The position numbers and the translations under genes were made by a program. A stretch of 64,000 bases of DNA from Antitrichia curtipendula. Its lineage: Eukaryota; Streptophyta; Bryopsida; Hypnales; Leucodontaceae. The notes under the pieces were generated by a model, which was not told where the DNA came from, did no database searches, and saw only the letters and a program-made list of their open reading frames with translations. Shown here piece after piece: positions 34,328-46,224 of this stretch (positions are counted from its first letter, which is position 1; every line of letters begins with the position of its first letter). The stretch spans positions 15,890,696-15,954,695 of the forward strand of contig OX579638.1 in the NCBI GenBank assembly GCA_951230915.1. Reading direction: 5' to 3'.

Positions 34328-34963
34328 CCCGGGGAGGTCACTTAGTGTATCTATAATATACCACGTGCGGCTAAATGATCTTTTGACCTCCTATTTACTT
34401 TTTAATAAACTATAATTTTAGCCTACAATTTTGAGCATTGTTTAATCAAGACTATAAGATTCTATTGCCAAAATCTTCAATCCAAATAATATATGAAATG
34501 ATTTCTAGAGAAGGTTGAAAAATGAACTAAAATGAAATGTTTTTCAACTCAAGTATTTATAGAGAACACATTTAGACAACCATTGCATCAATATTCAAAA
34601 AATATAAACTTTCAATAGAGACTAATTTTTGAGAATTTTTTATTTTATTTTTTAAACAACTTTTTTTAATTTAATATAGAAGTGTAAAAGTTATTTTTAG
34701 CTTTATAGTGTATTTTTTTAAATTTAATATAGAGGTGTAAAAGTTATTTTTAGCTTTATAGTGTATTTTTTTACTTCAAAAATTTGTATCTAATTATAAT
34801 TTACGTATAAAATTATCAATAATTCATAACGTAAACTTTCAAAGTAGGGAAATCTACTCATATTTTTTTCTTTTTCTTTTATTTAAATTTGAAAAAGTAA
34901 ATAGAGGGTCCAAAATCCTCGTCACACGTGGGTTGTATAAATGCATAGAGTGACCTCCCCGAG
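34328..34963. mobile_element. hAT-like MITE with 8-bp duplication GTTCAAAA
   Basis: GTTCAAAA occurs at 34320-34327 and again at 34964-34971, directly bordering the inverted ends CCCGGGGAGGTCACT and AGTGACCTCCCCGAG. An exact 8-bp duplication is the hAT signature. The 636-bp AT-rich interior matches 49788-50369 in order (TATTTACTTTT.AATAAACTATAATTT, GAAAAATGAACTAAAATG, GCATCAATATTCAA). An internal 60-bp block built on GAGGTGTAAAAGTTATTTTTAGC is tandemly doubled at about 34670-34765. Confidence 0.88.
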
Positions 34964-34971
34964 GTTCAAAA

Positions 34972-35589
34972 AATTCACTAGATGGATTAATACTTTAGAA
35001 TTTACATCTCGAAGTCATGTTGTTTTTATCCATCTCATTGCTTGCTATCAATAGGAACATCGTTCAAAATGGAATTATAGCACCTTGTTTGAAGTGGAAT
35101 AACTATGGAAGTAATTGTTCTATTGATCGTTTCTAAAATAGTCTCAAATTTATAGTGCATGGGACAATTAGGATGGCTTACTTTATGCTTCAAAAAATGC
35201 TACCTTAGACATTTTTAGAATTCCAAGGTGACAAAAATCAATGAGACCATTACCTCAATTTTAAAAGAAGAGAACTCAATTAATGTGATTAATCATGTAA
35301 CATCATTGCGGACACTAAGTGTTTGATCAATGACAAAGAATCCTTTTATGTAAGACATACATGTACATGTTCATCCTTGGAATATTGAGTGAAAAAAGAA
35401 GGTATGGCATTGTAATTTGACCTTTGTTGACTACTCTTAAGTTTTTTTAGCAAATGATTCACATGATACCAACTCAAAAATGATGATTTTCATCGTGACC
35501 AATCATCCTTCTAGTCTAGGGATATATATTATGTAATTATGTAACATCTTTTTGTTACTTCCCTTCAAAATATAAGTTGAATAAGAATT
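34972..35589. other. Stretch without recognised genes
   Basis: The sequence is AT-rich. Nothing could be supported beyond short open frames. Confidence 0.5.
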
Positions 35590-37130
35590 TGAAGACAGAC
35601 CAATTGACCAATTGAAGAGCAACATTTCATGTCTTACTAGAATGCCTTGTGTCATTGCCATAGTTAAAATCAAAGTAATTTTTAATCTATAAAAAATTTC
35701 ATATTTAATAACTTTCACACTAACACATTGTAGGTCCAAATGCCAAGAAATAAAGCCTGTAAACTCTTCCTGATAGAGAGCTTTCTCACAATACAAAGAA
35801 TGTGATTGGGGGACAAACGGTCCTAGAGATCTCATTGTACCAAACAAAACAAATAGCCTACCTTAAGGTATGGATTAGTGTGCCCTATACTGTTTTCATG
35901 ACCATTGGAATGTCAAAAGCGATGGTTGAGTCCTCTCTAATATCCAAAAATAAAAGTAATTGTTTATTTTTCTAATTCAAAAATAACTCAAAAATCCATA
36001 AGTTTCATACTGTAAGTTGGAATGCTACAAAACAAAGCGCGAGCATCCCTCTTTACTGAGGGCTTTTTGACGTTATCGAAACATGATTGGGGACGCATTG
36101 TCCATGAGATCTCAACATAACAAACAAACTAACTAACTTAATAGATGAATTGGTGTGCCTTGTGCCGTTGCCACAACCAAAATGTAAATAAATTTTATTT
36201 TCTAATTTTTTTATCCATAAAAACTTCAAAATTCAATATCTTTTTTGCCATGAATTCGACCATCACCAAACAAAGCCCTTGCACCCATCCTTATTGAGGG
36301 CTTTTCAACAACACTAAGAATGCAATCAAGGGACACATGGTCCTAGAAATCTCAATGTAACAAAACTTTGTCTCCCCCCCCTCCCCCCCCCCCAAAACAA
36401 AACAAAACAAAAACAAAAAAACAAAAACAAAAACAAAAAAAACATAACTTAATAGATGGACTAGTGTGCTCTGTGTTGTTGCCATAGTCAAAATAAAAAT
36501 AAAAATAATTTTTTTTTTCCTAATTTGAAAATAACTAAAAAAACTATAATTTTCACACCATAAGTCAAAATTCCACAAAACAAAGCCCGTGCACCCCTCC
36601 TCACATATGGTAGAACCACCCATTACCAACCGGCCATCAATAACCAACTTGTAGGGTGCAACTATTTTCAACCAAGGCTGGTACAGATTCCAATCACAGT
36701 TTGAAATGCGATTTTTTCTCTTTTGCAAGGTTGGCACTATAAAGTCATGACACATGTCCTGATTTAGTGAGCAAGAAAGCAGGAAGTAGTGAATGGGAAA
36801 GTAGTTATGGAATGGTCGAAATTGGAAGACTCTATATCTTGGGTATGGGTTGAGGCCAACTTTTGGCTTCCAAAATTAATAGTAAATTCAGTTTAAGGAA
36901 AAAAAATCATGAAAACTTGGCAATGCCTATCATTTCTATCTTCCTACAAGACTGTAAATTCATATTGCCTTCCACTGTTCCAGAACATATGCAGAATTGT
37001 TTAAGTGGTCGACAATGGGTGGTTCTACCATAGTGCTTTCCAATGGTACCAAACATACGCCCAGTTTATGCCCAGTCCAAGAGATCTCACCATAACAAAC
37101 AAAACAAACAGCCTCACTTAATGGATGGGA
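35590..37130. repeat. Second cluster of the ~250-bp repeat, inverted relative to the first
   Basis: At least four units in the opposite orientation to 23150-24545 lie at about 35630-35880, 35880-36145, 36145-36455, and 36455-36605 continuing at 37033-37130. The last unit is split by the MITE at 36606-37032. A low-complexity run of C and (AAAAC)n lies at 36370-36440. No coding potential. Confidence 0.75.
36606..37032. mobile_element. MITE with TATGGTAGAACCACCC ends, copy A
   Basis: TATGGTAGAACCACCCATT at the left is answered by ATGGGTGGTTCTACCATA at the right. It splits a 250-bp repeat unit between CACCCCTCCTCACA and GTGCTTTCCAATGGTACC, as seen by comparison with intact units. A single TA in the inferred empty site fits a TA target duplication. 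Non-coding. Confidence 0.85.
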
Positions 37131-37499
37131 TAGAAAAACTCTCATACCGTATCAGAAACCATTGGATCCCTGGAACCAGCCAGGTGGCATATCACCAAAC
37201 TGCCATTCCAGCTAATCAATAAGAAGTCACCTGACACTGCAAGTTGCTGTGAGTGACTAAGGATTTGGACCAGGTAAGCTATTCTAGTGGGATGGATGGG
37301 TAAGCTTAGGTGTGTATTGTGCAAGCACCTTCTGTCTGTCAAAGACAAGAGTTATCCCATGTTGGGTCAATTGCCACTCATGGCAGGAGCTTCTTAATTG
37401 ATGGAATTAACACCTAAAGGCAAGTTATTGCGATGAGACAAAGGAATTCGTAGTGTGATGACTGTGATCTGTTTGGGCTTCACATATCATTTATTCATT

Positions 37500-38019
37500 T
37501 ATGGTAGAACCACCCATAGTCGACCACTTAACCCATTAAGGAACCATGGTTGATTTGGGGGGCGGGCACGGCATTTTCTGGTTATAGGAGAGAAATGGAA
37601 ATAACTAAAGATTACAAGTGCCTCCTGTGCATGTTCTGGAGCAGAGCAAGGCAATGTTAAATTTCTGTCATGTAGGAAGATAGAAATGATGGGCATTGTC
37701 AATTTTTCGTGATTTTTTCCCCTCGAATTCAAATTACTATGAATTTTGGAAGTCAAAAGTTGACCTCAACCCATACCCAATGTCTAAAGTCTATTGATTC
37801 CAATCATTCAAGAACTACTTTCCCGCTTACTACTTTATATTTTCTCGCTCACTACTTTGGGACATGTGTCATGACCTTATTAGTTCTAGCCTTCAAAAAA
37901 AGAAAAAGAAAAAAGCATTTCAAGCTTTGTTTGGAAATCAGTTCTAGCCTTGGTTGGAAATAGTTGCATCCTATTAGATGGGTACAGATCCTTGGTTGGC
38001 AATGGGTGGTCCTACCATA
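37500..38019. mobile_element. MITE with TATGGTAGAACCACCC ends, copy B
   Basis: It starts TATGGTAGAACCACCCATAG and ends CAATGGGTGGTCCTACCATA. The interior runs inverted relative to copies A and C: CATGTAGGAAGATAGAAATG and TTGACCTCAACCCATACCCAA are found in reverse complement in copy A. An indel makes it about 90 bp longer. Non-coding. Confidence 0.82.
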
Positions 38020-38088
38020 AGCTTATTGTATCCACCACAATCCCACCACCAAATGTTGGCAAAAAAATAGAAGAGTTCAGTTCCATGC

Positions 38089-38500
38089 TGTGGTAGAACC
38101 ACCCATTATCAACCAAGGATCCATACCCAGCCTCTTGGGTGTAGTTATTTCCAACCAAAACTTGGAATGTGTTTTTTCTCCTTTTCAAGGTTGGGACTAA
38201 CAAGGTCATGATACATGTCTTGAAGTAGTGAGCGAGAAAGTAGGAAGTAGTGAGTGGAAAAATAGTTCTTGAATGATCGAAATTAGAAGACTTTATACAT
38301 TGGGTATGGATTGAGGTCAACTTTTGGCTTCTAAAATTTATAGTAATTTCACTTCAAGACAATCCTAAGTAGTGAGTGGGAAAAATTGCAATCCCCGTGA
38401 TTTCTATCTTCTTACATGACAAAAAATTTACATTGCCTTACATTGCTCCAAAACATGCAAAGAATTGCATAAGTGGTCAACTATGGGTGGTTGTACCATA
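38089..38500. mobile_element. MITE with TATGGTAGAACCACCC ends, copy C
   Basis: It starts TGTGGTAGAACCACCCATTA and ends CTATGGGTGGTTGTACCATA. The interior matches copy A in the same orientation (GGTCATGATACATGTC, GGGTATGGATTGAGG, CAACTTTTGGCTTCTAAAAT). Non-coding. Confidence 0.82.
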
Positions 38501-38845
38501 CCTCTTTGACCTTATGTGTGATAGTTTGGGGTACGGGAATTGAATTTGAGTGCACTAGGGCAGCAAATATAGACCAAAAAATTCAAAACTAAATACTTTC
38601 AAAATCAACAAGTGGCACTGTCTCTATGTGGTTTTTATTTTTTCACATTATAAGGTAGCTACACCTAAAATTGCACAATTAAGCAATTAAGTATGATCCC
38701 CGTACTTATTATATTGACATTTTTTTTGTGGTGTCTTGTTGATAGTGAAAAGGAGATTCTAGATTCTCTTAGAATGTATTTTTTGAACATCGCATGAATA
38801 GTGGGAGTACATTTGACAAGAATTTGTAGTGTGTGATTTTAGGTA
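38501..38845. other. Stretch without recognised genes
   Basis: Nothing could be supported between MITE copy C and the small MITE beginning at 38846. Confidence 0.5.
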
Positions 38846-39371
38846 TAAGGTGGAAACACCCGAAACCGTCCCTATACCCAATTCCGTCATGATGTACCAA
38901 AAAGGTACATTCTTACTACGCAAATGTGTACCCTTGATACATCATGCTCGAATTGGATACAGGGACGGTTTAGGGTTGTGGGCGCAAGATTACCCACCCT
39001 TGGTAATCGGGCGAACACCGACCAGGTTCTATGCCTTTATCCACCTTTTTAAATATAAGGGGGTGTTGTGAGCGCGGTCCACTGTGCCTTCCAAGCAATG
39101 GATCTTTTGTGCTAACGTTTTCTGAGTGTTGTGGATGGCAGCGAATACTACTAGAATTGCATGTATAACTCGCGAGCTGACTGTGATGAGCAAAGGTGAT
39201 TGGTAATTCCTACCTCTTTAACTGCCTATCCTATATATAGGGTTGGCTGGGTAGTTGGCGTCATTTCTAACGTCCTTAACTATGTGAGCGGGGAACCTTA
39301 TATTCCTTCCATAAGTGTTGAATACTAATTTTTGGAGGGTTGACACTTCTCCCGGAAGTTTCAACCTTACG

Positions 39372-39665
39372 GCTACCCCTAAGCTTAAGTTTTTTTTTTC
39401 CTTTAATTCCTGACTTCTACATATAACTCTAAATTTTTATTCCTAAATTTAACTCTAAATGGTTACTCCTAATTTTTACTCCTAATTTTTTAACTCTAAA
39501 TTTTTACTCCTAATTTTAACTCGAAATCTTTACTCCTAATTTTTAACTCTAAATTTTTACTCCTAATTTTTACTCTAAGTTTTTACTCCTAAATTTTTAA
39601 CTCTAAATTTTGACTTCTAATTGTAACTCTAAATTCTATCTTCTATTTCTAATTTTTATCTTTTC
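39372..39665. repeat. Tandem repeat, ~20-bp unit, inside the solo LTR
   Basis: The unit is close to TAACTCTAAATTTTTACTCC, repeated about twelve times with small changes. Non-coding. Confidence 0.85.
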
Positions 39666-40435
39666 TTATCACGGTGTACCTTTCACGTGGAAAGGGCTAA
39701 TTAAGGAGATCAATGCTAAAGAGGAAAAAACATAACACCGAGTATGGATTCAAGAACTCACCTCGTCACTTCCGGTGTCGGAAATACGCTCGTCCGCATT
39801 CGTGTGTACATTCCCATACTCCATGGTGGCCCTTGGGTGGTGGGACCTTTTCCCAATTTCACCACTTATGTTTCAAAAATTAGGACCCGTGCAATCTAAC
39901 CTCTTTCTTTCCCTCCTCCTTTCTTCTCTCTTCTTTTCTTTCCCTTCCTCTCTTTCTACACTGACACTATTCTACCTAAGCTTTGATGGGGTGTCTTACA
40001 ACTATAGATTCAAACCCCAAGAAGTTTTAATGTCCCTCCTAACCTCTTACACAACCTTGTCTTCGTGTCATCCTAATCCTACTTCCTAATGATCACTATG
40101 AATCCTCGAGATTTCCTTTCTAACACCTATTTAGCTAAGCCTAGGGCACTATTTATCGTCTCTCTCCCCCTTCTCCTATTTAATTCTATGACTCACTAAC
40201 CTCCCTCCATTGCGTATAGTTGTGATTTTGGTGAGAGTTGAGAGTTGTTTGATGCAGGTATGGAGGTGCGACTTATTCTTTCTTTCTACTTCCCCTATTC
40301 TCCTCCCTTTTGTGGTTGTTTTCTTTCCCTTGATTTCAACCCCGTTAGTCTTCTCCTAACCCCCACTAATCCCAACCTTTCTCCCACTAATCCCAACCTT
40401 TCTCTTTGTTTTCTTTTTCCTCTCTCTCTCTCTCT

Positions 40436-40640
40436 CCAGCCCTGGACTCCCTGGACCACCCCAGCAACCTGCTCAGACCCCCAGCGACCTGCCCAGACCA
40501 CCCAGCGACCTGTTAAACCACCCCAGCGACCTGCCAGACCACCCAGCGACCTGCTCGACCACCCCAGTGACCTGCCAGACCACCCCAGCGACCTTCCCGA
40601 TTCCCCAAGGACTCGCCCCGACTCCCCAGGATTCACCCCG
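40436..40640. repeat. C-rich tandem repeat, ~20-24-bp unit, inside the solo LTR
   Basis: The unit is close to CCACCCCAGCGACCTGCCAG, repeated about eight times. It follows a (CT)n tract at 40421-40436. Open frames on both strands here are a result of the repeat. Confidence 0.85.
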
Positions 40641-40995
40641 ACTTCCTTGCACTGGACCAGATCCCCCAGGGACTCAACCCGATTTTTTTGGGTTCCTTAA
40701 CGGAATCCACCTAAGCAAATCTAAATCGGATTTTTGGTTAATTTTCCCCAATTTTTGGTGTGGTTTCCTGTTTTACGGATGCTGGCTCACAAGGGGTGGG
40801 AGGACTCTTAACTTAGACTTAATTTTGGACGCTAAACCTTGGACTTTTCCAAGAATGTCTCGGACTCTAGACTTTGGAACGAGAGTACATAAGGGTTCAA
40901 AGCTTCGCCGTAGAATTGGTTTTAACACCAACTTTAGGACTTATGATACCCTTGTGTTCAAAGCTCCACCGTCTAAGGCTTGTTTTTAACACGCA

Positions 40996-41265
40996 CTTTA
41001 GGACTAAGGCTGGTCACAGGTTCAAAGCTTTGCCGTTCCCCGGGGGGTGGGCCCACTTATAACCAACAACGAAAAAAGGATAACTCCGGTTAGGACTCGA
41101 TACAAGGCACATATGCACGTGTTTACCACATACTTTAGGACTAGGACTGGTCACAGGTTCAAAGCTTCGCCGTTCCCCGGAGGGTGGGCCCACTTACAAC
41201 CAACAACAAAAAAAAAGGACAACTTTGGTTAGGACTCAATACGGGGGCACACATGCACACAATGT
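40996..41265. repeat. Tandem duplication of ~135 bp in the solo LTR
   Basis: Two adjacent copies of a block run from ACTTTAGGACTA through CTGGTCACAGGTTCAAAGC, GCCGTTCCCCGG and GGTGGGCCCACTTA to the GGCACACATGCAC-like end. The first is at about 40996-41131 and the second at about 41132-41265. The LTR copy at the window start has only one diverged version at this place. Confidence 0.75.
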
Positions 41266-42889
41266 CAATGATAACGGGAAAACTCTCATACACTAAAGGC
41301 CCCCCAAAGCGGCATCGCCAAGGTACGGTGGGGGGTGACTTTAGGATTAGTACAAGGCATAAGAAGTCACACAAGTATAGGGGAGACCCGTTCACTCACA
41401 ACAAGGATGCAAGGCAAGGTAAGGTAGAAGGACCCAAAAGGACCTCCAAAGGAAGCTTGAAATAGAGCAACAAGGGGAGCCAAAAGTGCTCCAAAAACAC
41501 CGTAGAGGTTTCTTGGCTAAAATGCCAAAGATCCCAACATAAGTTGGACCCACGGACCCAAAACAAGATTTTGGGGTGTTCTTGAGAGAAAAATGGGGAC
41601 CTTAAATAGGTTTCCAAGGCCCCACCTTCTCCTCAAGAGTTCTAAAGTAACCTTATCAACTTGGATTTTCATCCTCATCTTCAAAGATTTTCATCCTAAT
41701 CCCTAAAAAACTTTTTTTACCTATCTACGCTGGACCAACCTCCTAACTTTTGGAGAATTACTCCAATTGTCAAACGGATTAGGCCATTGGCTACAGATTG
41801 CCGTGTTTAGTCCGAGTCCCCCTTACCCCCCGTACCAAGGACAAAAAACCATCGTAGGCTAATTTGGTTTTAAAAACTAAACCGTGGTAAAATTCTAGAT
41901 ATTGGGGGTCTCCTATTTTGAGAAATATAAATAGCTTAGGGTCTCCGGTAGGTGTGAGGGAGTCGGAAAAGACTCTTGGTTGACTTCGTTCCACCGTCGT
42001 ATGGTCCCGGAATGCCGGTCAACGTGGCGGGGACCCCGCCACGTGATTAATTCTCAAGGAATCTCGCCGGTTCGGGTACTTGCCGCTATCGGAATGTTGC
42101 GAAACTTCACGGGGCGCATTATTAACATAAAACAATATAGTCTAATTTTTAGTGAGATTTTCTAGCAACCTGGGTAATTTCCATGAAATTCCCGTTGGAG
42201 GTTACCAGGGTTGACCACCCGCAAAAGGTTCTTCTGCAAGATGACGGGATTTTCCACATGACCTCTCATGGGGTCACATGAAAGATGTGCAGGTGCGTTT
42301 CCGTACCTGGCACAATTGGTCAGTGGAAATGAATTGGTCATCTCCTTGAGTTTATCGATGGTGCGGGAATCTTTTGCAGATAGAGGAATCTTGGTGAATT
42401 GATTTCGTCGTTGAACTCCTGGCATGGGATTTACCCTCGGACACCATCCTTGGGCTGTGGATTCCTCCACGGGCCCGGTCTTGCGTTAGTGGCTCCTGCA
42501 TGCTAACAATCGGGGTTTTGGTGTATTTCTAAACCTAACTCTAGGACCCGACCTAGTGGCCTCGTTGTGGATCCCTCGGATCGACTTAGCCATGAATTGC
42601 CACATTCATGGTGGGATTTAGCCCTTTTGGGCCTATGTGACTTGAATCCTACAAATCTACCCGTTTCGTTCTTTCTACCTATTTTTGGGCCCGGTTTGGT
42701 GGGATTCTAAGTCTAAACACAAATCTAGACCAAATACTATAATGGGTATGTTACAACCCTATTTTGGTTCTACACTCTTTTTATGGCTTTTTGTATATTT
42801 TTCTTAACTTTAAATTGCAAATTTCCAAAAAAATAATTCTACGAGTCCCAAGTGACAAATTGGGAGCTCACAAGGGTGCCTTCACCTTA

Positions 42890-43365
42890 GTTACCTTATT
42901 CATAGCTGAAACTCTCAAAAGTGGGCATGTTCCAACACTGTGATCACTGTGACTAAAATTCAATTTAGAATTACTAACTTACATACATGCTCCCTGAACC
43001 ATAATCACCGTGGCTGCACTGCAAACCTCAACAGAATGTGTGACAACTTCATTTCCAAACAAACTTCATTTTCAAACAACCCCTTGTTGTATCTGAGAAA
43101 ATGCAACATCTCGTGCACGGACCAGACCGAGTCGATCGAATGGCCACGCGTCACTTCAAGAAGTTAATGGGAAGTACTTCAAGAAATGCAGTGCACAAGT
43201 CGGTCTGAGAGACTTCACTTTTGAAAGTACCTTAACTTACTGTAGGCTCAGGAGATGGAATTTATTGTCATTGCGCATGACGGAAACTCTTTCTCTTTTT
43301 GGAAGAAACAGTGTTAATTAAAAGGAAGGAAGGAAGAAACAATCACTAGGGTTCTCTTGGAAGCC
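42890..43365. other. Stretch without recognised genes between the split MITE and E3
   Basis: About 480 bp of ordinary sequence. No domain, terminal repeat or RNA gene was seen. Confidence 0.5.
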
Positions 43366-44299
43366 TAAAGGTAGGTTCCCACTTGGCTGTATGGAGGAGT
43401 CGTGTTTAAAGTGGAGGAGCGGTGCAACGAAGTTCGCAATTCCGTTTCACACGGAAAGTGGTTACAGAGTGTATGGACGTGGCAGTCCGCAGTACTGAAG
43501 GGAGTGGGACGTTCCCACTTGCTGTCAGGAGTGTGATTTAACGAGTTTAAAAAGGTGAGGCCGTTCCCACCTGCTCTGTCAGTCTCATCAAAAGCAGAGG
43601 TGGGTCTGGCGGAAGTCCTGTCCAGGACGACGGCGGAGGCGACGTCCTCAGCGGCCATAATGTTATGGATTGTGAAGATTTTCGTGTATTGCTGTTGTAG
43701 GCGGACGTAACGGATTACTGTAATCACGAATTCAGTGATTAATGTTTACTCCCACTGAAGTCCTCGGAAGGTGTGTTTTGTCGATGTGAACTACTGTCTT
43801 TGTCATTTTCGTTGGTGCGAACTTCGGCGGTGCAAACTTCGGCGGCGAAGCGTGCCTTGTCGGTCTTCCGATTTCCACCTTCTTCCACACAGCGCAACGT
43901 CTTTACAGCCTTCGCGGCGCAGGTACAGAATTGTCCGGTCCCCGGTCCCAGATTTTGAGTTTCAAATTCAGTTCTTTCATATCGGCTAAAAGGGAGTTCT
44001 CTTGAAGTTTCTGTGCTTGACAGTTCCACGACACATTTTCGTTGTTCCAGTTGTATCCGTTGCCACATTGTTGGCTTCATTGCGCGTCGTTGCTCGTACT
44101 GTCCGACCGTGGAGAGAATTCACAAAATACGCATGTTAATCGTCTGTTAGTGCACGTTACTCATGTGTGACTAAATTCGGCGACAAGGTCATCTACTCTG
44201 CAATTCAGTTTCAAAATCGGTGACTGCATGTTGTTTAGGGTTTAGGAAGAAGGTTATCATCTCTTGTTCTCACGTTTAGTAGCGCTGTTGGTTGCAGAC

Positions 44300-45640
44300 A
44301 TGGACACGTTCAATGACTTCACGAATGTCGCGTCCTTTGCGTCCTTTGTGCTGGCTTTGATTCTCGACGCGAACCAGTCCTTCCTTTTGCCTTCATATGA
44401 TGCTGAGGCTAAAGACACAGCTCACATCGCAGTGACAGCGTTGACAGACATGCCTGTTCTTGATACGTTCACCCTAATGAGCAACTCCCTGCACCATTAC
44501 CGTTTGTGCTCCTTTGCATTGGGTTTCACTGATGATTTGACTTACTAGGTTCGTCCCCGTTCAACCACTTGGTTCTCCAGGTTTTTGGTGGAGCAATATG
44601 AATCTTCCCGTTGGCTAGCTATATTTAGAATGACGAAAGCTTTTGTTTTCGCCTTGGCTGACATCATTAAACCGCATGTCCAGAAAAAGGATACAAGGTA
44701 CCGCGTACCAGTGCCTGTAGTTGTACGATTGGCTTGCACTTTGTTCAAGCTTACTCATGGTGCGAATCTCACTATCTGTAGTGAGATGTTCGCGATCGGT
44801 CGTAGCACAGTCTGTAAAGCTCTGCGGGAGGTGGTATTCGCTATTAACGACACTTTGAAGCATGAAATTTCTTGGCCTCGAGGACAGCGTTTGCTGGAGA
44901 CTCAGTCCAAGTTTGCAGAGATTTGTTCTTTACCAGCAGTTGTCGGAGCCATTGACGGCATGCAAGTGCCGATTTCAAAACCAGCGAGTGCAGCGGCAGA
45001 TTATTTTTACTTTAAAACAGGTGCGTACAGCATGAACTGCCAAGCAGTTGTTGACAGCGACAAGCGTTTCTTGGACCTTTACGTCGGAATGCCTGGTTCT
45101 ACAAATGACAGCAGAATGCTCCGACGATCGTCTTTGCATTACTTGGCTTCACACGGTCAGCTCATGGATGCGACACATGCAGTTGATGTTCATTCGCCGT
45201 ATTTGATAGGGGACTTGGGCTACCCTTTACAGCCATGGCTGATGGTTCCTCATAAAACTGGAGTACAGCTCTCCGTTTCGGAACGTCTGTTTAACAAGAA
45301 ACTGAGGAGAGGTCGATGCGTAGTAGAGAATGCATTCGGAATTCTCAAGCAATCTTTCAGAGAATTGATGGACAAAAGTGATTTGCACTTAACTTTTCTG
45401 CCAGACGTCATTGTGTGCTGCGCGATACTACATAATGTTCTGCTCCGTCAGTCTCATGACGAGGTTGAGGAATTACTTGAGCTCCTCAGAACGGAAGGAA
45501 TGCACACCGCTGAACCTGCATGGGATGGAGGTCGAATGGACAATACAGCCCGAGATGTTGACGACGAAGTCTCAGATGCCGCCAAGAATAAACGACAAGA
45601 GTTGGGAACATACCTGGCGACGAGGAGAAGAGCTGCGTAG
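44300..45640 (+). pseudogene. PIF/Harbinger (HARBI1-like) DDE transposase with one in-frame stop (E3)
   Basis: 447 codons run from an ATG at 44300 to TAG at 45638, with one premature TAG at codon 83 (44546-44548). At this place E2 has a tryptophan, so TGG to TAG is the simple explanation. The frame is otherwise open and aligns with E2 without gaps around the stop, which argues against an intron. The triad is intact: Asp219 in GAIDGMQVP, Asp270 in GMPGSTNDSRML and Glu343 in VVENAFGILK. Further landmarks are KTGAYSMNCQAVVD, GDLGYPLQPWLMVP and ATRRRAA at the end. The role is cutting and joining at the element's terminal repeats, with TWA target sites. Codons after the stop form a frame of about 350 residues that still includes the whole DDE domain. 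Confidence 0.93.
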
Positions 45641-46224
45641 AACTGACGGTGAGATTGAACACATGAACGGTAAGGTCCAGTGTGTGTGTGTGCTAATTTT
45701 AGCATAGAACGACTTCAACATTTGAATTTCCGTGAGCCAGTGCACTAGATGTTATTCACAATTTTTTTTTTGCTGTATATATTTTTACATCTTTGACAGT
45801 GTATGTTGTCAGATTGCCGACGGTGAGGTCGCCGAACCAGCTGCTCAGAAAGGCGTACTCCCCAATCGCAGTGACTACTGTAAAAAAAGTTATATTGCGG
45901 ACATACGAGTTTTCTATGAGGAGCACTGACCTAGTATATTCTCAGTGCACATTCAGTCGGCAGTGACTGAATCTGACTTATAGTTTCACACATGCTGTAC
46001 ATACAGTTAGCATACCAACTTGAACTGAAGGTTCATCAGTTATCAGACGTCTAAGTTTCTTTTGACGTGTAAGTGTACAGGCAAACAGGAGAGCATTGGC
46101 CGCCGAGGCAAGGCACGGTTGTCGCTCACTGAGGTTCTTTTGCAATGTTCCATGAATCGGAGACATCTGCATTGTCCTTGTGCTTGTGGACGGAAGTGGT
46201 TGCCGTTGCAGTTGATCGTTCACC

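Larger units (their letters stand above)
38978..42872 (+). mobile_element. Solo LTR (3,895 bp) with AGGGT target duplication
   Basis: It begins TGTGGGCGCAAG and ends GGGAGCTCACA, so it has the TG...CA ends of an LTR. AGGGT is duplicated at 38973-38977 and 42873-42877. No gag, pol, primer site or second LTR lies inside or next to it, so it is a solo LTR left by recombination between two LTRs. It contains tandem zones at 39372-39660, 40440-40640 and 40996-41265, and repeated TCAAAGCTTCGCCG motifs. The proline-rich open frame at 40245-40700 comes from the tandem repeat and is not a gene. 1-3056 is the diverged second copy. Confidence 0.88.
38846..42889. mobile_element. Small foldback MITE (about 144 bp) split by a solo LTR
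   Basis: The left part 38846-38977 begins TAAGGTGGAAACACCCGAAA and folds on itself: CGAAACCGTCCCTATACCCA pairs with sequence ending GGACGGTTTAGGG. The right end GGTGCCTTCACCTTA lies at 42875-42889, beyond the LTR. Removing 38978-42877 (the LTR and one copy of its duplication) joins GGTTTAGGGT to GCCTTCACCTTA and restores a complete inverted-repeat element. Its ends are related to those at 18514 and 19048. Confidence 0.85.

Noticed and set aside
40245..40700. Proline-rich protein frames on both strands.
   Set aside because: They are a by-product of a 20-24-bp C-rich tandem repeat.
1..42872. One giant LTR retrotransposon or terminal-repeat unit between the two 3-4 kb direct repeats.
   Set aside because: The right copy has its own AGGGT duplication on both sides, the left copy is not followed by a primer site or gag-pol, and a normal host gene and many other elements lie between.
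44520..44590. An intron that removes the TAG at 44546 in the E3 transposase.
   Set aside because: The protein aligns with E2 without a gap across the stop, and TGG to TAG explains it. No donor upstream would keep the aligned residues.
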